NCBI GenBank assembly: GCA_037447655.1 | Contig: JBBHKE010001770.1 | Coordinates: forward strand, 1-64,000 | DNA length: 64,000 bases | Origin: Zygnema cylindricum | Taxonomy: Eukaryota > Streptophyta > Zygnematophyceae > Zygnematales > Zygnemataceae | Direction: 5' to 3' | Part shown: in pieces, positions 42,401-52,106 of the stretch | How the letters are laid out: each line of letters opens with the position of its first letter | Numbering within the stretch: the stretch's first letter is position 1 | The notes under the pieces: generated by a model | Told to the model about the DNA's origin: nothing | What the model saw: the letters and a program-made list of their open reading frames with translations, nothing else | Database searches by the model: none | Translations under genes and position numbers: made by a program

Positions 42401-45056
42401 ACTCTTACAGAATCGTACTGAGGATCACATGGCAACTACCAAAAGTGTTTTCCGGCATTTGCAGGCTTGCAAACACCTTCCTCTTCCCTTTTCTAGAGGA
42501 GTAGCATCTGTGGATCGTGTGGGATAGTGTGGTAGAGGCCAGGGTAGTAACAAGACTGACTGCCAGTCTATTTCAAAAGTATGTTTCGCTTTTGGTGGAG
42601 CCCTTATTTCTTGATTTTTCAAAAAGCAATCCTTAGTTCCTCTACCTTCCACAGAAACATAAAATATGGCTACCACTCAAGCAACCAAGGAGACAATTTA
42701 GGAGGCAATTTAGGAGGCAACTTAGGAGGCAATTTAGAAGGCAATTCGGCCCCCTGCCCTGCTTCTCAATCTTCTCCTACCTCAGGCTTCCCCTACTCCT
42801 ATTTTTACATATTTGCAAGGCAGTATGTCGCTCATGAATCCAATCGATCACAAGCGTACCAAGGAGATTTAAGTTCTGGACCACTTTACGCAGGAGAAAA
42901 TTAACAACGGCACACTTGAAATATCAGCCTTCCATGGATCATATTGAGATATCCTTATCAAGCCCATGCATAATCTTCAATACCATATCATTCGATCTTC
43001 AGTTGTTTGCGGAAATGAAAAAACAGGGCGGGTTTTCAGTGGTCCTTTCAACATTTCCGTTGTTTTCCCATACATAGCCATTTTACCTGTTTTTTACTAT
43101 TTTGTCGTCATCCACACTGCTTATTAATCCAAATCGAGATGTTCTTATATACCATACATCTGACATCATTCCAACTTTGCAGTTTTTCGCCTGCTACCTG
43201 ACATCACCAGATACATTCTTTTCGATAGTCACTGTTCTTGTGTACAGTCAATCAATAACAGTAGACTTCATTTTTATTACATCTATTGACCAATTAGGAT
43301 ATAGTCACACACATTACCTGGATTAGACTTATTTGCATACATTATGTGATGGCGCGTCCTCTTGTAACATTCATTTATGTTATGATTGTTACATTCCTTT
43401 GCTGCATCTCGTATCTATTCTTGTTTTTTTCCCCCTTGCTGGTTTATATTTTTCTCCTTCCCCTATTATCGTGACTAATGGTGTAACATTTTCCACAAAT
43501 GGACATTTTTGGCAAATGAACGTCTTTGACAAGTCGACATTTTGACAAAAGAACATTGTTGACAAATCAACAATTTTGACAGAAAACATTATTCAAAAAG
43601 GAAGAATTATGTCAACATTTTTGACAAATAAACATTTTTAACAAGTGACGTTTTTCGGCAGATGAACCTTTATGACAAAAGAACATTTCCGACAAATGAA
43701 CGTTTTTGACGAATGAAGCTTTTTGACAACATTTTTGACAAGTAGACATTTTTGATAGGTGAACATTCGTGACAAGTGAACATGTTTGACGACGTTTTTG
43801 ACAAATACATATTTTTGAGCAATTAACATTTTCTGAGAAATGTTGTAAATATTAACATTTTTTGAAGATTATAACATTTTTGACAAATTGACATTTTTGA
43901 CAAATAAACTATTTTGAAAAATGAATGCTGTCAACGAGGGGACATTTTTGAGAAATGAACAGTTTTTTTTTGGACAAATCAACATTTTTGACAAACAGAC
44001 TTTCTCTCGTCATGATGCTAGTTGAAGGCAAGCATCAACATGCAAACACATTACCTAAACCCTATCCACATTTATGCTAAGGAATTGAAGGAGAGACATT
44101 TCTAACACTTTTTGCACAATGACATGGTACAATTAGGGTTAGTCACATTAATTCCTGAGTGTTTATAACAGTATATTGTTAAGTGGCCCATAATGGAGCC
44201 ACGTTGGAGAACATAATGTAGTGTAGTTAATTCTAGTTAAGTGTAAACCTTAAATACTCTTTAACTCCAACAGAGATAATCGGTGTAGTAGATTATTAGA
44301 TTTCCACGCATTGAACTTTTTCTCACTACAAATTCAAAAAAATCGCCCGCAATTTGAGCAAAAAGTGCGAAACTAATAGGCAATTTTCCAATACAGTAGG
44401 ATGGATCTCGCTAGAAGCTACGATAATAATACACATTTCATTTGCAGGAAGCTCCTCCTGACATAAAATTTAGGGTTTCATAGTACTTGGTCCATGTTCA
44501 AGTGTCATTACAAGACGTTTAAGTAAAAACGATCAGTAAAAATAGTGCAACTGGCAACCCTAATCCAGGAAGTACGTTTTAACGAAGCGGTACGTTTTTT
44601 CCAAAGATTACATGAACAAAACTCTGTCCACGAATTAAACCCTAATCTCTCTAAATCTTGCACCAGATTGGATTGCGAAGGTTATAGCTACTCAAAATAC
44701 ACCATAACTAGAAATTATCAAAACTAAAACAAAACTAAAACGAAATTAAAACAAAACTAAAACAAAACTAAAACGAAATTAAAACAAAACTAAAACGAAA
44801 CTGAAACAAAACTAAAACATTGACTTCTTAAAGAATATAGAATACCTGAGACTCGAATGCCATATTCCTCCCAAGTCCTGTTGCTTCGAGCATCCAGAAT
44901 TATGTTCCTTAAGTACAGTCCAGGCCTGTCCCAGCATGCGACACTTTCGCTTTCAGAACCGCGCGAGTCCGTCGTACGATCATCATGCGACTCGGCGACA
45001 TGGCAACTTCTTGACGCTACCACTAGCAATACTAGAAAAGCTGCCCAACCAGCCAT
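33205..45056 (-). CDS. Copy B: secreted PC-esterase (NXPE/TBL-like) with filamin-like Ig domain, seven exons, complete
   Basis: Exons, in transcription order: 45056-44846, 40367-40248, 39179-39050, 38437-38031, 35018-34786, 34442-34246, 33436-33205. They total 1530 nt, giving 509 residues, all in frame with GT-AG introns. Residues 1 to about 23 form a signal peptide (MAGWAAFLVLLVVASRSCHV). About 44-154 form a filamin/ABP280-like Ig repeat. About 155-509 form the PC-esterase, with GDSHQR at 273-278 (nucleophile Ser275) and KDSHYSC with Asp470 and His472 as likely catalytic residues. It probably acts in the secretory pathway or outside the cell. By family analogy (PMR5/TBL acyltransferases, NXPE proteins) it would modify glycans by acyl transfer or hydrolysis, but the substrate is not known. 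It lies tail-to-tail with copy A and is the more intact of the two. Confidence 0.87.
34246..34442 (-). CDS. Copy B exon 6 (PC-esterase)
   Basis: 197 bp. It follows GATGTGCAG and ends GCAAG|GTGAGA on the minus strand. Encodes YLPQYMNWAVNLP, FFWRTIPPFP and CSGFVGYRRSSLFSEANRIA. Intron 6 (33437-34245) is non-coding; an open frame at 33488-33709 is unsupported. Confidence 0.84.
34786..35018 (-). CDS. Copy B exon 5 (PC-esterase core)
   Basis: 233 bp between CTACCGTAG and GTGAGT on the minus strand. Encodes NREFSVFDPQSG, RFYWMEGTF and NTSDIVVLGTGAWTF. Here SDIVVLGTGAW keeps the Thr-Gly of the family consensus, where copy A has Thr-Ala. Confidence 0.84.
36100..36350. repeat. Three about 82-bp tandem repeats
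   Basis: Each unit contains a GTACGGTACAG-like core, CATGCGGAG and CCATGCCAATGCATGTAC. The three diverged copies are followed by a poly-G run at 36356-36364. They lie in intron 4 of copy B. Short open frames on both strands across them are repeat-derived. Confidence 0.8.
37141..37581. mobile_element. hAT-like MITE with cGATAtATCG palindromes (copy 4, diverged)
   Basis: Ends TAGTGTTGTGTATCC and TACCAATAAACAACACTA are eroded inverted repeats. The interior is dense in TATCGCGATA, CGATATATCG and TTATCGGTTATCG. Flanks share ATATTT but not a clean 8-bp duplication. It lies in intron 4 of copy B. Confidence 0.6.
37858..37975. repeat. 58-bp tandem duplication at the MITE empty site
   Basis: TGCTGTAGTGTAC..AGTACAACTACCCTTCATGAACAA occurs twice, about 57 bp apart. 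The second copy contains the single TA (37945-37946) that corresponds to the MITE insertion point in copy A intron 4. Confidence 0.8.
38031..38437 (-). CDS. Copy B exon 4 (PC-esterase with GDS block)
   Basis: 407 bp, acceptor AAGTTGTCAG and donor TTTATG|GTGAGC on the minus strand. Encodes RRLVLLEVEVKEPEDLE, CDMGQVGRWVDTR, YLKFQPYECVGELQ and REISIVGDSHQRGLF. The GDSHQR serine is the predicted nucleophile. Confidence 0.87.
39050..39179 (-). CDS. Copy B exon 3 (filamin-like strands)
   Basis: 130 bp, acceptor TTGTCTAG and donor TGCCC|GTAAGT on the minus strand. Encodes GPVLVHASVSSSLHF and SSFDVSYQTWDAGKYILTI. Confidence 0.83.
40248..40367 (-). CDS. Copy B exon 2 (filamin-like domain)
   Basis: 120 bp, acceptor GATTCAG and donor ACTG|GTGAGC on the minus strand. 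Encodes DGCQKCIAGISCQFQLRF and RWFPGTREFMILLTG. Confidence 0.83.
41560..42720 (+). pseudogene. Decayed Copia pol relic inside intron 1 of copy B
   Basis: Scattered Copia blocks in order: FFLGTRRTLKSIRF with VTLSSDWMF (integrase end, about 41610-41695); DLRDLHLFWGLQIF (about 42160-42210, RT end); MVGTLMYALLESRPDS then VAVQQLSPLLQNRTEDHMATTKSVFRHLQ (about 42328-42467, connection); FAFGGALIS and FKKQSLVPLPST ... MATTQATKETI (about 42590-42700, RNase H). Stops and frameshifts separate every block. It is a different family from the 48.7-kb Copia. It is followed at 42690-42750 by AATTTAGGAGGC triplet-like repeats. Confidence 0.75.
43485..43995. repeat. Degenerate GACAAATGAACATTTTT array
   Basis: About 28 imperfect 16-18-bp units with consensus TTTTTGACAAATGAACA. 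It lies in intron 1 of copy B. Open frames on the minus strand (43389-43829) are by-products of the array. It has no CRISPR features: there are no unique spacers of constant length, and the host is eukaryotic. Confidence 0.88.
44719..44820. repeat. Minisatellite, AACTAAAACAA unit
   Basis: About nine AAAACAAAACT / AAAACGAAATT units in intron 1 of copy B, next to exon 1. It occupies the position equivalent to the AAAGAACTAAAA array of copy A. Confidence 0.88.
44846..45056 (-). CDS. Copy B exon 1 (signal peptide and first Ig strands)
   Basis: Starts with ATG at 45056; the leader MAGWAAFLVLLVVASRSCHV is a classical secretory signal. ESVACWDRPGLYLRNII and TWEEYGIRVS follow, with donor CTCAG|GTATTC. 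In-frame length is 70 codons plus one base. Copy A similarity begins at GACTCGCGCGG, downstream of the leader. Confidence 0.85.
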
Positions 45057-45666
45057 TTAGGGCCACGTATCCCCGATTATCGTTATGGAAAGACTAGGAG
45101 CCTGGACTCACTCTAACTCAGGGACGGCTTTTGGTCATCATATATAGTGTGATACTCCTTTGGTGATTCTTTGGTCAATCTTTCCAAAACTTGTTGAAAG
45201 ATGCGTACAGTTACCGAATCGGCTCAAGGTTGGCAGCGGTTGCTTTGGGAGTATGGCAGAGGTCGCAAAAGTCAGAAATTTTCATACCCGAAACCGACCG
45301 TTTTTTTTTTTTCAAAATCTGAGTAACCGACGCCAGACCGAGTTTTGTCACGCTCCAAAATTGTTAACCGTTAACCGACCGTCGTTTACGAAAAAAAAAA
45401 TTAACCTTTTTTTAGTTTGGACGTGAATTGCCCTTGACGTCATCTCACGTCAACAAAAACGTCGCGATTTGATTCAAGTTGCCGTACGATTAGGCGCCGA
45501 TGACTCAAATCCGTCCGTACCAAACCATCGTTTTTCACCCTTAAGACGGGGGGAGGACGTTTCGTCAAAGTCTAAAGAAGTTTTAAAATTACATTTTTTT
45601 ACGTTCTATTTTAGATGATTTTGATTGGCTATTTGATAATGAGTTAGCATTTAAAAAAAATCCATT

Positions 45667-46440
45667 ACAGTAAGGGTGGAATTCCATTAGAAGAAAGGCG
45701 TGGTTCGTTACTGGACGCCGTACAAGTTCGTACATATTCGTACCACGCCGTACGTTAAATTTATTTTTGTCAGACGAAATATCGTTACTGGAAAGCTGTC
45801 GCTGTCGGGAAGCTCCAATGATATAGGCGTAATTCCTGGCCGTTGGATATTCCACTTTTTCAGATTCGTGAAGCAATCGCGCACATCATCCAGTGTGACG
45901 ATACTCTCCTCGCGAGGAGAGTTGTACGATACTAGACGTGTACCATTGGTACACGTGAAAAAGCTAAAAAATATCCGCTTTGAACAAGCGATCACAGGTC
46001 TACACGACGTATATGCCATGTGCCTACGTCGTACGATCCATGTGCCGCCTGCCACGCTGGATGCAGAAGAGCCGAAAATATTTTCGCACGCTCCGTCTGA
46101 CATCCACCGACATTCAAAGTTTGTCGCGACCTGCAAAGTTTGCCGCGTTGTTTTGCCATTCCGTTTCGAAATTTTCATTTCCGTTTTCAAAATAAAAAAT
46201 CTGATCGCAAACTTTACGTATGAATCATTAACTACCTCCGGTCGTACAGATATTTCGTTCTGACTTTCCGTTTGAAAATTTTCTTTCAGATTTCAAATCT
46301 GGACTCTAGCCTACGTGGCACCAATCATAATTGAGGAAGGTTTGTTACTGGCCCGACAAATGGAATAGTCTTCTAGTAAACGTTGCCAGTAGAATATTTC
46401 GTACATTTACTGGGACGGCCTAATGGAATTCCACCCTAAG
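45667..46440. mobile_element. TIR element with AGGGTGGAATTCCATTAG ends
   Basis: AAGGGTGGAATTCCATTAG at about 45673 is the inverted complement of CTAATGGAATTCCACCCT at about 46419-46437. The interior is open on both strands (45700-46263 plus, 45708-46190 minus). Neither translation resembles a known transposase to my eye, so no gene is called. It abuts the next element at 46434. Confidence 0.6.
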
Positions 46441-47381
46441 GGAGAAGTTCCATCATACGTTTCTGTAATTGTACGTCAAACTCTACAGACCGGGTCCATT
46501 GAGTCGAAGCTCCATCACGTAGATTCTGTAAGTCACGTGTTCTAAATTGACTAGCGCCCACGCAAGCTACGATCCGATATTGAATATCTTTCAGATTTTT
46601 AGCACCGACAAACTTAACTTCAAATATTGACTTGCGTACCATGTACCTGCGTAGGAAGTAATCATACGACAAAACTTTTATAGATTTTGCAGACGTCTTG
46701 TCTGTACGGTACACTGTGAATCGTTATTCGCCTTATGTACGCTATATTGGCACCCCAAAATTTTGACATTGATACCTTAAATATAATAAATTACACTATT
46801 TAAGGACGTGGACCATAATCTGCCACGTCTCCTGACACTAAATTAGAATGAATGACGCTAATTTTTTCTTTACACTAATAATTTCTATACGCTAATAACA
46901 ATTCAGGTGTAGCGCATTTTTTAGGGTTTCAGTTTCGAACATAAAGAACGTCCTTTGAGAGAAATAGTGTGACGAACAAAAGTTATCGAAAATAGCGTGA
47001 TGAGGGAATGTTACGAAATTTCGTTTTATTTTCGGTTGTATTTTGGAAACCAAATGTCATGTGCAAATCTTAAGATTTTCGTTGGTTTTCCATCATGACA
47101 CGTAACTTAATTGTCCACCGTGTCACAAATTTATTTTTTTTGTGTATGCTCACCCACCTCGTCGAGGGTGGGTTGAGTCTAACAGAGAAAATTGAAGCGA
47201 ACTCATCGCAGATGAACATCCGACGGCCATTATTACCTCCAGACCTCCGGAGAGTATCGGCAAGATTCTTTGTAATGTTGGTTTTCGTATAAAAACAAAA
47301 TAGGCGGTACGATTGGTACGAAGATTCGCGGATTTCTGTTAGAAACTTCACTTTTCGCTTGATGGAACTTCACCCTAAGGA
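46434..47381 (-). mobile_element. TIR element carrying a possible C2-domain fragment
   Basis: CCCTAAGGGAGAAGTTCCATCA at the left pairs with TGATGGAACTTCACCCTAAGG at the right. The minus frame 46714-46436 contains IFEVKFVGAKNLKDIQ, QFRTRDLQNL and QWTRSVEFDVQ, reminiscent of a C2 domain (V.ArNLkD ... RT ... W.e.f.f.V); this is a weak, by-eye resemblance. A family B MITE (46712-46910) interrupts it. A second open minus frame is at 47351-47070. Confidence 0.45.
46712..46910. mobile_element. TA-flanked MITE, family B (copy 2)
   Basis: Starts CACTGTGAATCGTTATTCG and ends GCTAATAACAATTCAGGTG with TA on both sides. It shares GGACGTGGAC, CACTAAATTAG and TACGCTAATAAC with the copy at 15227-15427. Confidence 0.7.
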
Positions 47382-47384
47382 TCA

Positions 47385-48250
47385 TTCATTCAGGATACGA
47401 CTTTCTCTTTTTTCAAAGTCGGATTTATGCATTCCGAAAAGGTTTTCCGAAAAAGAAGATGATTTACCACATTTGTCAAGTTTTAACGCACTTGACCGTA
47501 TGTTTTGTCCGTCGTTACGCTCCAAATAGGTAGACAGCCAATCGGTCAACCTATTTGGCGCCTTCCGTTTTTGTTTTTTTTGCGGAATGAATGGTATGTG
47601 ATTATTCGTTTCCTAATCTCATTTGCTGCATTCGCACTAGAAATGGATGATGAATGAGATGAGGAAACAAATGTCCTTTTTTTGTTTGGACGTGAATCGC
47701 CCTTGACGTCAACTCACGTCAACCAAAACGTCGTGATGTGATTCATGTTGCCGTACGATTAGTCGCGATTACTCAAATTTGTCCGTACCAAACCATTGTT
47801 TTTCACCCGTAAGAAGGTGGGAGGACGTTTCGTCAAAGTCTCAAAGAAGTTTGAAGTTTACATTTTTTTACGTTCTATTTTAGATGATTTTGATTGGCTA
47901 TTTGTCTATGAGTAAGCATTTTAGAAAATTTCGTTACCGTACGGATCATTCATTTGGGATATGACTTCATGTTTTTTCAAAGTCGGATTTCTGCATTCTG
48001 AAAAGGTTTTCTAGAAAGAAGATGACTTACCACAGTTGTCAAGTTTTGACGCACTTAACCGTATGTTTTGTCCGTCGCTACGCTCAAAATCGTATATTTT
48101 GTCTGTCATTACGCTTCAAAAAGGTTGATAGCCGAGCGGTCGACTGTTAGGCGCCTCTGTTTTTGTTTTTTTTGAAATGAAATGGTACGGGATCATTCGT
48201 TTCCCTCGCCTCATTCATCATCCATTTTTAGTGTGAATGTAGCAATTCAT
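47385..48250. repeat. Set of interspersed direct repeats
   Basis: The block GGATCATTCATT ... TTTTTTCAAAGTCGGATTT ... GTATGTTTTGTCCGTCG at 47387-47520 recurs at 47942-48080. The block TTTGGACGTGAATYGCCCTTG ... CCGTACGATTAG at 45416-45640 recurs at 47693-47930. They are probably overlapping transposon copies of an unknown family. From 48250 to 48560 the sequence is AT-rich with scattered CGATATAT motifs. Confidence 0.65.
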
Positions 48251-48559
48251 TATCCATTTCTAGCGTGAATCATGGAAATAATCGGATACTATAGTAATAT
48301 ATAGTAAATGTTTTTCATGGTGTTTTGTATTCTTGGCTATTTGTCCGAAAACCGATATGTACATTTTTTGACTTACTGACAAACGATATATTGGTTTGGT
48401 ATATCACTAACGGAATTAATCGCAATAAAAAGCCGATATATGGCGATCAATTAGTGTACCGATAATATCGGGTCCAATCATTATCGGCGATATATGTACA
48501 GTTCATACAATACACATGTACCTTTTTTGACGTAAGTACCAAACAGATTGTTGTTAAAA

Positions 48560-48690
48560 GTTATGTATTTTCTAGGTCTTAATAGTAAAAATAAAAGGAA
48601 TAAATAAAGCAAAGGCAGTCTACTTCTCGCTCCACTCTCCAGTCCCCATACTTGTTGTAGTCACTGAAGACTGGAGAGAGAGCTAGAACC
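48560..48690 (+). mobile_element. Truncated older Copia LTR start
   Basis: TATGTATTTTCTAGGTC ... GGCAGTCTAC ... GTAGTCACTGA ... GGAGAGAGAGCTAGA parallels the first about 130 bp of the LTR that follows. The full element therefore sits directly downstream of a diverged partial LTR of its own family. Confidence 0.7.
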
Positions 48691-49726
48691 TGTAGAAATT
48701 AATGGTTTTAAGTATTTTTCTAGGTCTAAATAGAAAACAAAGAAGCCGAGGCAGTCTACTCTAACTTCTCTCTCCAACTCTCAAACTTGTCGCAGTCACT
48801 GAGAAATTGGAGAGGAAGCTAGAGCCATGGCTACCTAAGCTATCCTCAGGTTTACGGGAAATTTATATTAGTTAGGGTTTATTTATTTAAAAAGAATGTG
48901 CCGCCAACAGGAATTGATCCTTGTACCTACCCGCCGGCAGACACGAAATAGCCGGTAGCCTTAGCCGTTAACTCTAGGAATAACATTACGTAGTATGTTG
49001 TTTGATATTTATTTAAACACGTAAACATAGGATATCATTTAATTGTAATTGTTTACGGTATACATAGATCCGGTAATGTATAAGTACGGAATACGGTACG
49101 AGCAAGAAATCAATACCGCGCATTTATTTCTTAAGTGAAATGAATACCGCGCATGTATTTATTACGGCTACAATTAAATTCAATTCTAATCGGACGGCCG
49201 GAATTAGCGCCGAGATCGCGGAAGAAGATTTCGGCGGTTTGTGGCCATCGCCACGTCAGATGACGCGTGGCGAAATTACATTGGATCGTGGAATCTCCAG
49301 AGATTATAGCACCGAATCCGGATATGACATGTGTCGACATTTAGGCCATGACGTACAATGTCCGTACATAAAGTACACTGACAGCTGTACTTTTTCGTAC
49401 GGAACTGTATTCTGATTGGTTTCGTATATCGGTAAATAGAGTATGTGAGAGAGATATGACTTAGAAAAATTAGGAGATAGGACCCTCTCTCCCAGAGAGC
49501 TTCTGTACAAAAGGTCAACTTTGACCCTCCATAACTTACTGCTCAGGGGAGCACATTCATAGATTCTTTTTGCTATCAACTCATGGGAGTCTTGCCTTCA
49601 CAGGGATGCAGGTGGTCAAAGTTTTTGTCTGCCAGGGTGGCAGTTATTCACAAAGGGGTCAGGATTATCATAGAGGCTTCTTGGAAGCTGTCCACTCTGA
49701 GGACTTATGGAGGTCTTAGAGATTCA
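48691..49726 (+). repeat. Copia 5' LTR
   Basis: TG...CA ends (TGTAGAAATT to GATTCA). It includes CTCGCAGTCACTGAG-like blocks, CGGACGGCCGGAATTAGCGCC and the terminal CTGCCAGGGTGGCAG. A short internal segment with a tRNA-like GATCCTTGTACCTA box at about 48910-48935 is unlikely to be a tRNA. It is about 90% like the 3' LTR by eye, with indels. Confidence 0.85.
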
Positions 49727-49741
49727 GGTTATGGGCCCACC
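49727..49741 (+). other. Copia primer-binding site (half-tRNA initiator Met type)
   Basis: GGTTATGGGCCCACC is complementary to the anticodon-arm region of initiator tRNA-Met rather than to its 3' end. This is the half-tRNA priming described for Drosophila copia, whose site begins with the same GGTTATGGGCCC. Confidence 0.75.
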
Positions 49742-50853
49742 CTCTAGGGTACCAATTTTTAATGGAACTGGATTCATATACTTGGAAAGTATGATGATAG
49801 GAGCTCTATGCGAAAAAAGGTTTTGGGGAATAGTGAGTGGACGGTTGGGGCGTCCATCAAGTCTTGGAATTCCTCCAGGTTTGGAGGAAGCAGATTCACC
49901 AGGAAAGAGGATCCATCTTCAACGGAGGAAAAAGAAGGAGTGGTGGTGGACAAAAGAAAGGAGAAGGAGACGACCACACCAATACCAACTGGTTCGAAAT
50001 TCATGTCACCTATTCCGAGGAACGAGGAGAATGATACTGAAACCTGAGACTTCAACAATATGGCGGCAAAGTACTTCATCCTACGCCATCTCACTCAAGG
50101 ACTTGCATGTCCTCATTTGCAGGTAGAAAGGGCATCCAATCTTTGGATGGCTCTCATAGAGATGTACTGAAGTGGTACGATTCAGCAACAACAGTTGGCT
50201 GATCAGAAAGTTAAGGAGTATGTATACAAAGGGGGAAATATGTTGGATTTTTGCAATGAGCTTGCTACACTCTTCATGGAGCTAGAGAGTGCGGGAAAAG
50301 ATTTTAGTGAAAAAGAAAAGGTTAACTGTTTACTGATGAAGTTACCTGATGAGTTCGAGAACATAGTCAACCGTGTGCAGGACTTGCCGGACTCAAGGTG
50401 GATATGGAACTCAGTGGTAGGGATGATTCTCGTTCGAGAGAATACAATTGAGATCCGAAGGGGAGGAAAGAGTGGCCAAGCCTTGGCAACAGCGACTGAT
50501 TGGAGGAACAAGGATTCCCGAAAACCGGTCGGAAACTATGGGGTAGGGAGCAGAAAAAACAGGCCGACGCGTTCGAACCTAGGGCTCCCAAAGGTTTATG
50601 TCATTTTTGTAAGAAACCGGGGCACTATATGGCAGAGTGCACTAAGCTAACCGAGCTTCGGTTAAAGGAGGGGCAGATCGGTGGTACCCTGAGAGGAAAG
50701 AAAAAGGCCCTTGTCACAGAGGTACTTGAGGCGGAATCCGAGGACGAGGACGATGAGCTCCTTTTGATTGAGGAGTTGGAGGCGAAAAATGAGGTCGAAA
50801 TTCCACGAATGCAGAAATGTGCTTACGGTGGATTGAAAGGTGAAGCACGCTAG
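49731..50853 (+). pseudogene. Copia gag with CCHC knuckle, frameshifted
   Basis: Begins MGPPSRVPIFNGTGFIYLES with MMIGALCEKRFWGIVSG, the usual Copia gag opening. It continues after disruption at 50195-50650 (FCNELATLFMELESAG, NCLLMKLPDEFENIV), then in another frame at 50500-50853. That last frame holds CHFCKKPGHYMAEC (C-x2-C-x4-H-x4-C) and an acidic tail. At least two frameshifts separate these. Confidence 0.8.
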
Positions 50854-52106
50854 ATTGTAGATTCAGGTGCCTCCATACACATGTGTAAGGATAGACACCT
50901 GTTCACTAAGATAAAAAAGATTACCAACGTAGGGATAGAGTACGGAGATGGGAGGATAGTCACCACTACTCTTGTGGGATCAGTAGATTTGAAAGTGTTA
51001 GTAGAATGAAAGACATCCATATTAACATTCTCCGATGTATTGTTTATTCCAGAGCTGAACAAAAATCTTATCTCTACATCTCTATAAGATGATAAGGGTT
51101 TTTTCACTAGCATTAGGGAAGGAGTCTTTACTGCTAGTTTTGAGGAGGATGTCTATTTCATTGCTGAGAAAGGTAGACATGGGATGTTTAGGCTGATCTT
51201 AAGTAATGAAAAGAAGAAATTTTATTATACTGGTGTTCATGATATTATGATGTGGCATAAGAGGCTTGGGCATGTGAATCTAGATAAGTTAAGAGAGATG
51301 AAAAAGATGGGAGTGGTGGAAGGGATTCAGTTCAGTGAGAATGATGATATTAGTGATTGTAGTGGATGTGCTCAAGGTAAATCACACAGATTACCCTTTT
51401 CTAAAACAGCCACCTATAAGGGAGAAAAAAATCTAGATCTAGTACACACATATGTTTGGGGACCGGCTAGAGTACCCTCACCGGGGGGGGAAGAGATTTA
51501 TGATGACTATCACTGATGATTGGTCTCGGTATTCCCGAGTGTATTTTTTGAAAAACAAGTCCGACGCTCAGGATTGTTTTAGACAATATAAAGCATGGAG
51601 CCAAAAACTCCATGAAACTCCAATCAAGAGAATAAGGAGTGACAATGGTGGAGAGTATACTTCTAACCAGTTTGAGGATTTTCTGAGGGAAGATGGGGTC
51701 CAACACCAAAAGACAGTTCCACAAAAACCCGGAACAGAATGGGGTAGCTGAAAGGTTAAATAGAACACTAAGTGATAGTGCTAGAAGTATGTTGTCAGAT
51801 AAGAAGATAGGAAAAAGGTTTTGGGCAGAAGCAATGAACTATGCTAATTACCTCAAAAATAGAGTTCTTACTTCAGCTATAAAAGATCAAACACCTTATG
51901 AGAGATGGACAAGCCGGAAACCAGACATATCTCACTTAAAGGTTTTTGACAGTCAAGTATTTAGTCTAGATACAGATCATTCTAATTGTAAGCTAGATCC
52001 TAAACGAAAATCGGGATACTTATTAGGATATGATGAGGATGTTAAATGATATAGAGTTTATGATCTAAAAACGGAAGATATAATCTTTGTAAAACATCTA
52101 GTAGTT
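50854..52106 (+). pseudogene. Copia protease and integrase, frameshifted
   Basis: IVDSGASIHM (protease D-S-G) starts right after a TAG at 50851. Stops follow at about 51007 and 51084. Integrase zinc residues are in WHKRLGHVN and CSGCAQGK (51250-51380). The catalytic Asps are in LDLVHTYVWGP and RSDNGGEY, and the Glu in PEQNGVAERLN, in frames that shift at about 51490 and 51705. GYLLGYDEDVK with a stop at about 52047 marks the integrase tail. Confidence 0.82.

Noticed and set aside
43485-43995. Regular short repeats that might suggest a CRISPR-like array
   Set aside because: Units are degenerate, contiguous, and lack fixed-length unique spacers. The window is eukaryotic, and the array lies within an intron.
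45700-46263. 187-codon plus frame and 160-codon minus frame in a TIR element
   Set aside because: Both strands are open over the same span and neither shows recognisable motifs, so I annotate the element rather than a gene.
48905-48990. Possible tRNA-like box (GATCC...GTACC) in the Copia LTR and its relatives at 54290 and 57790
   Set aside because: No cloverleaf with acceptor stem and anticodon arm can be drawn by eye. The box is conserved as part of the LTR.
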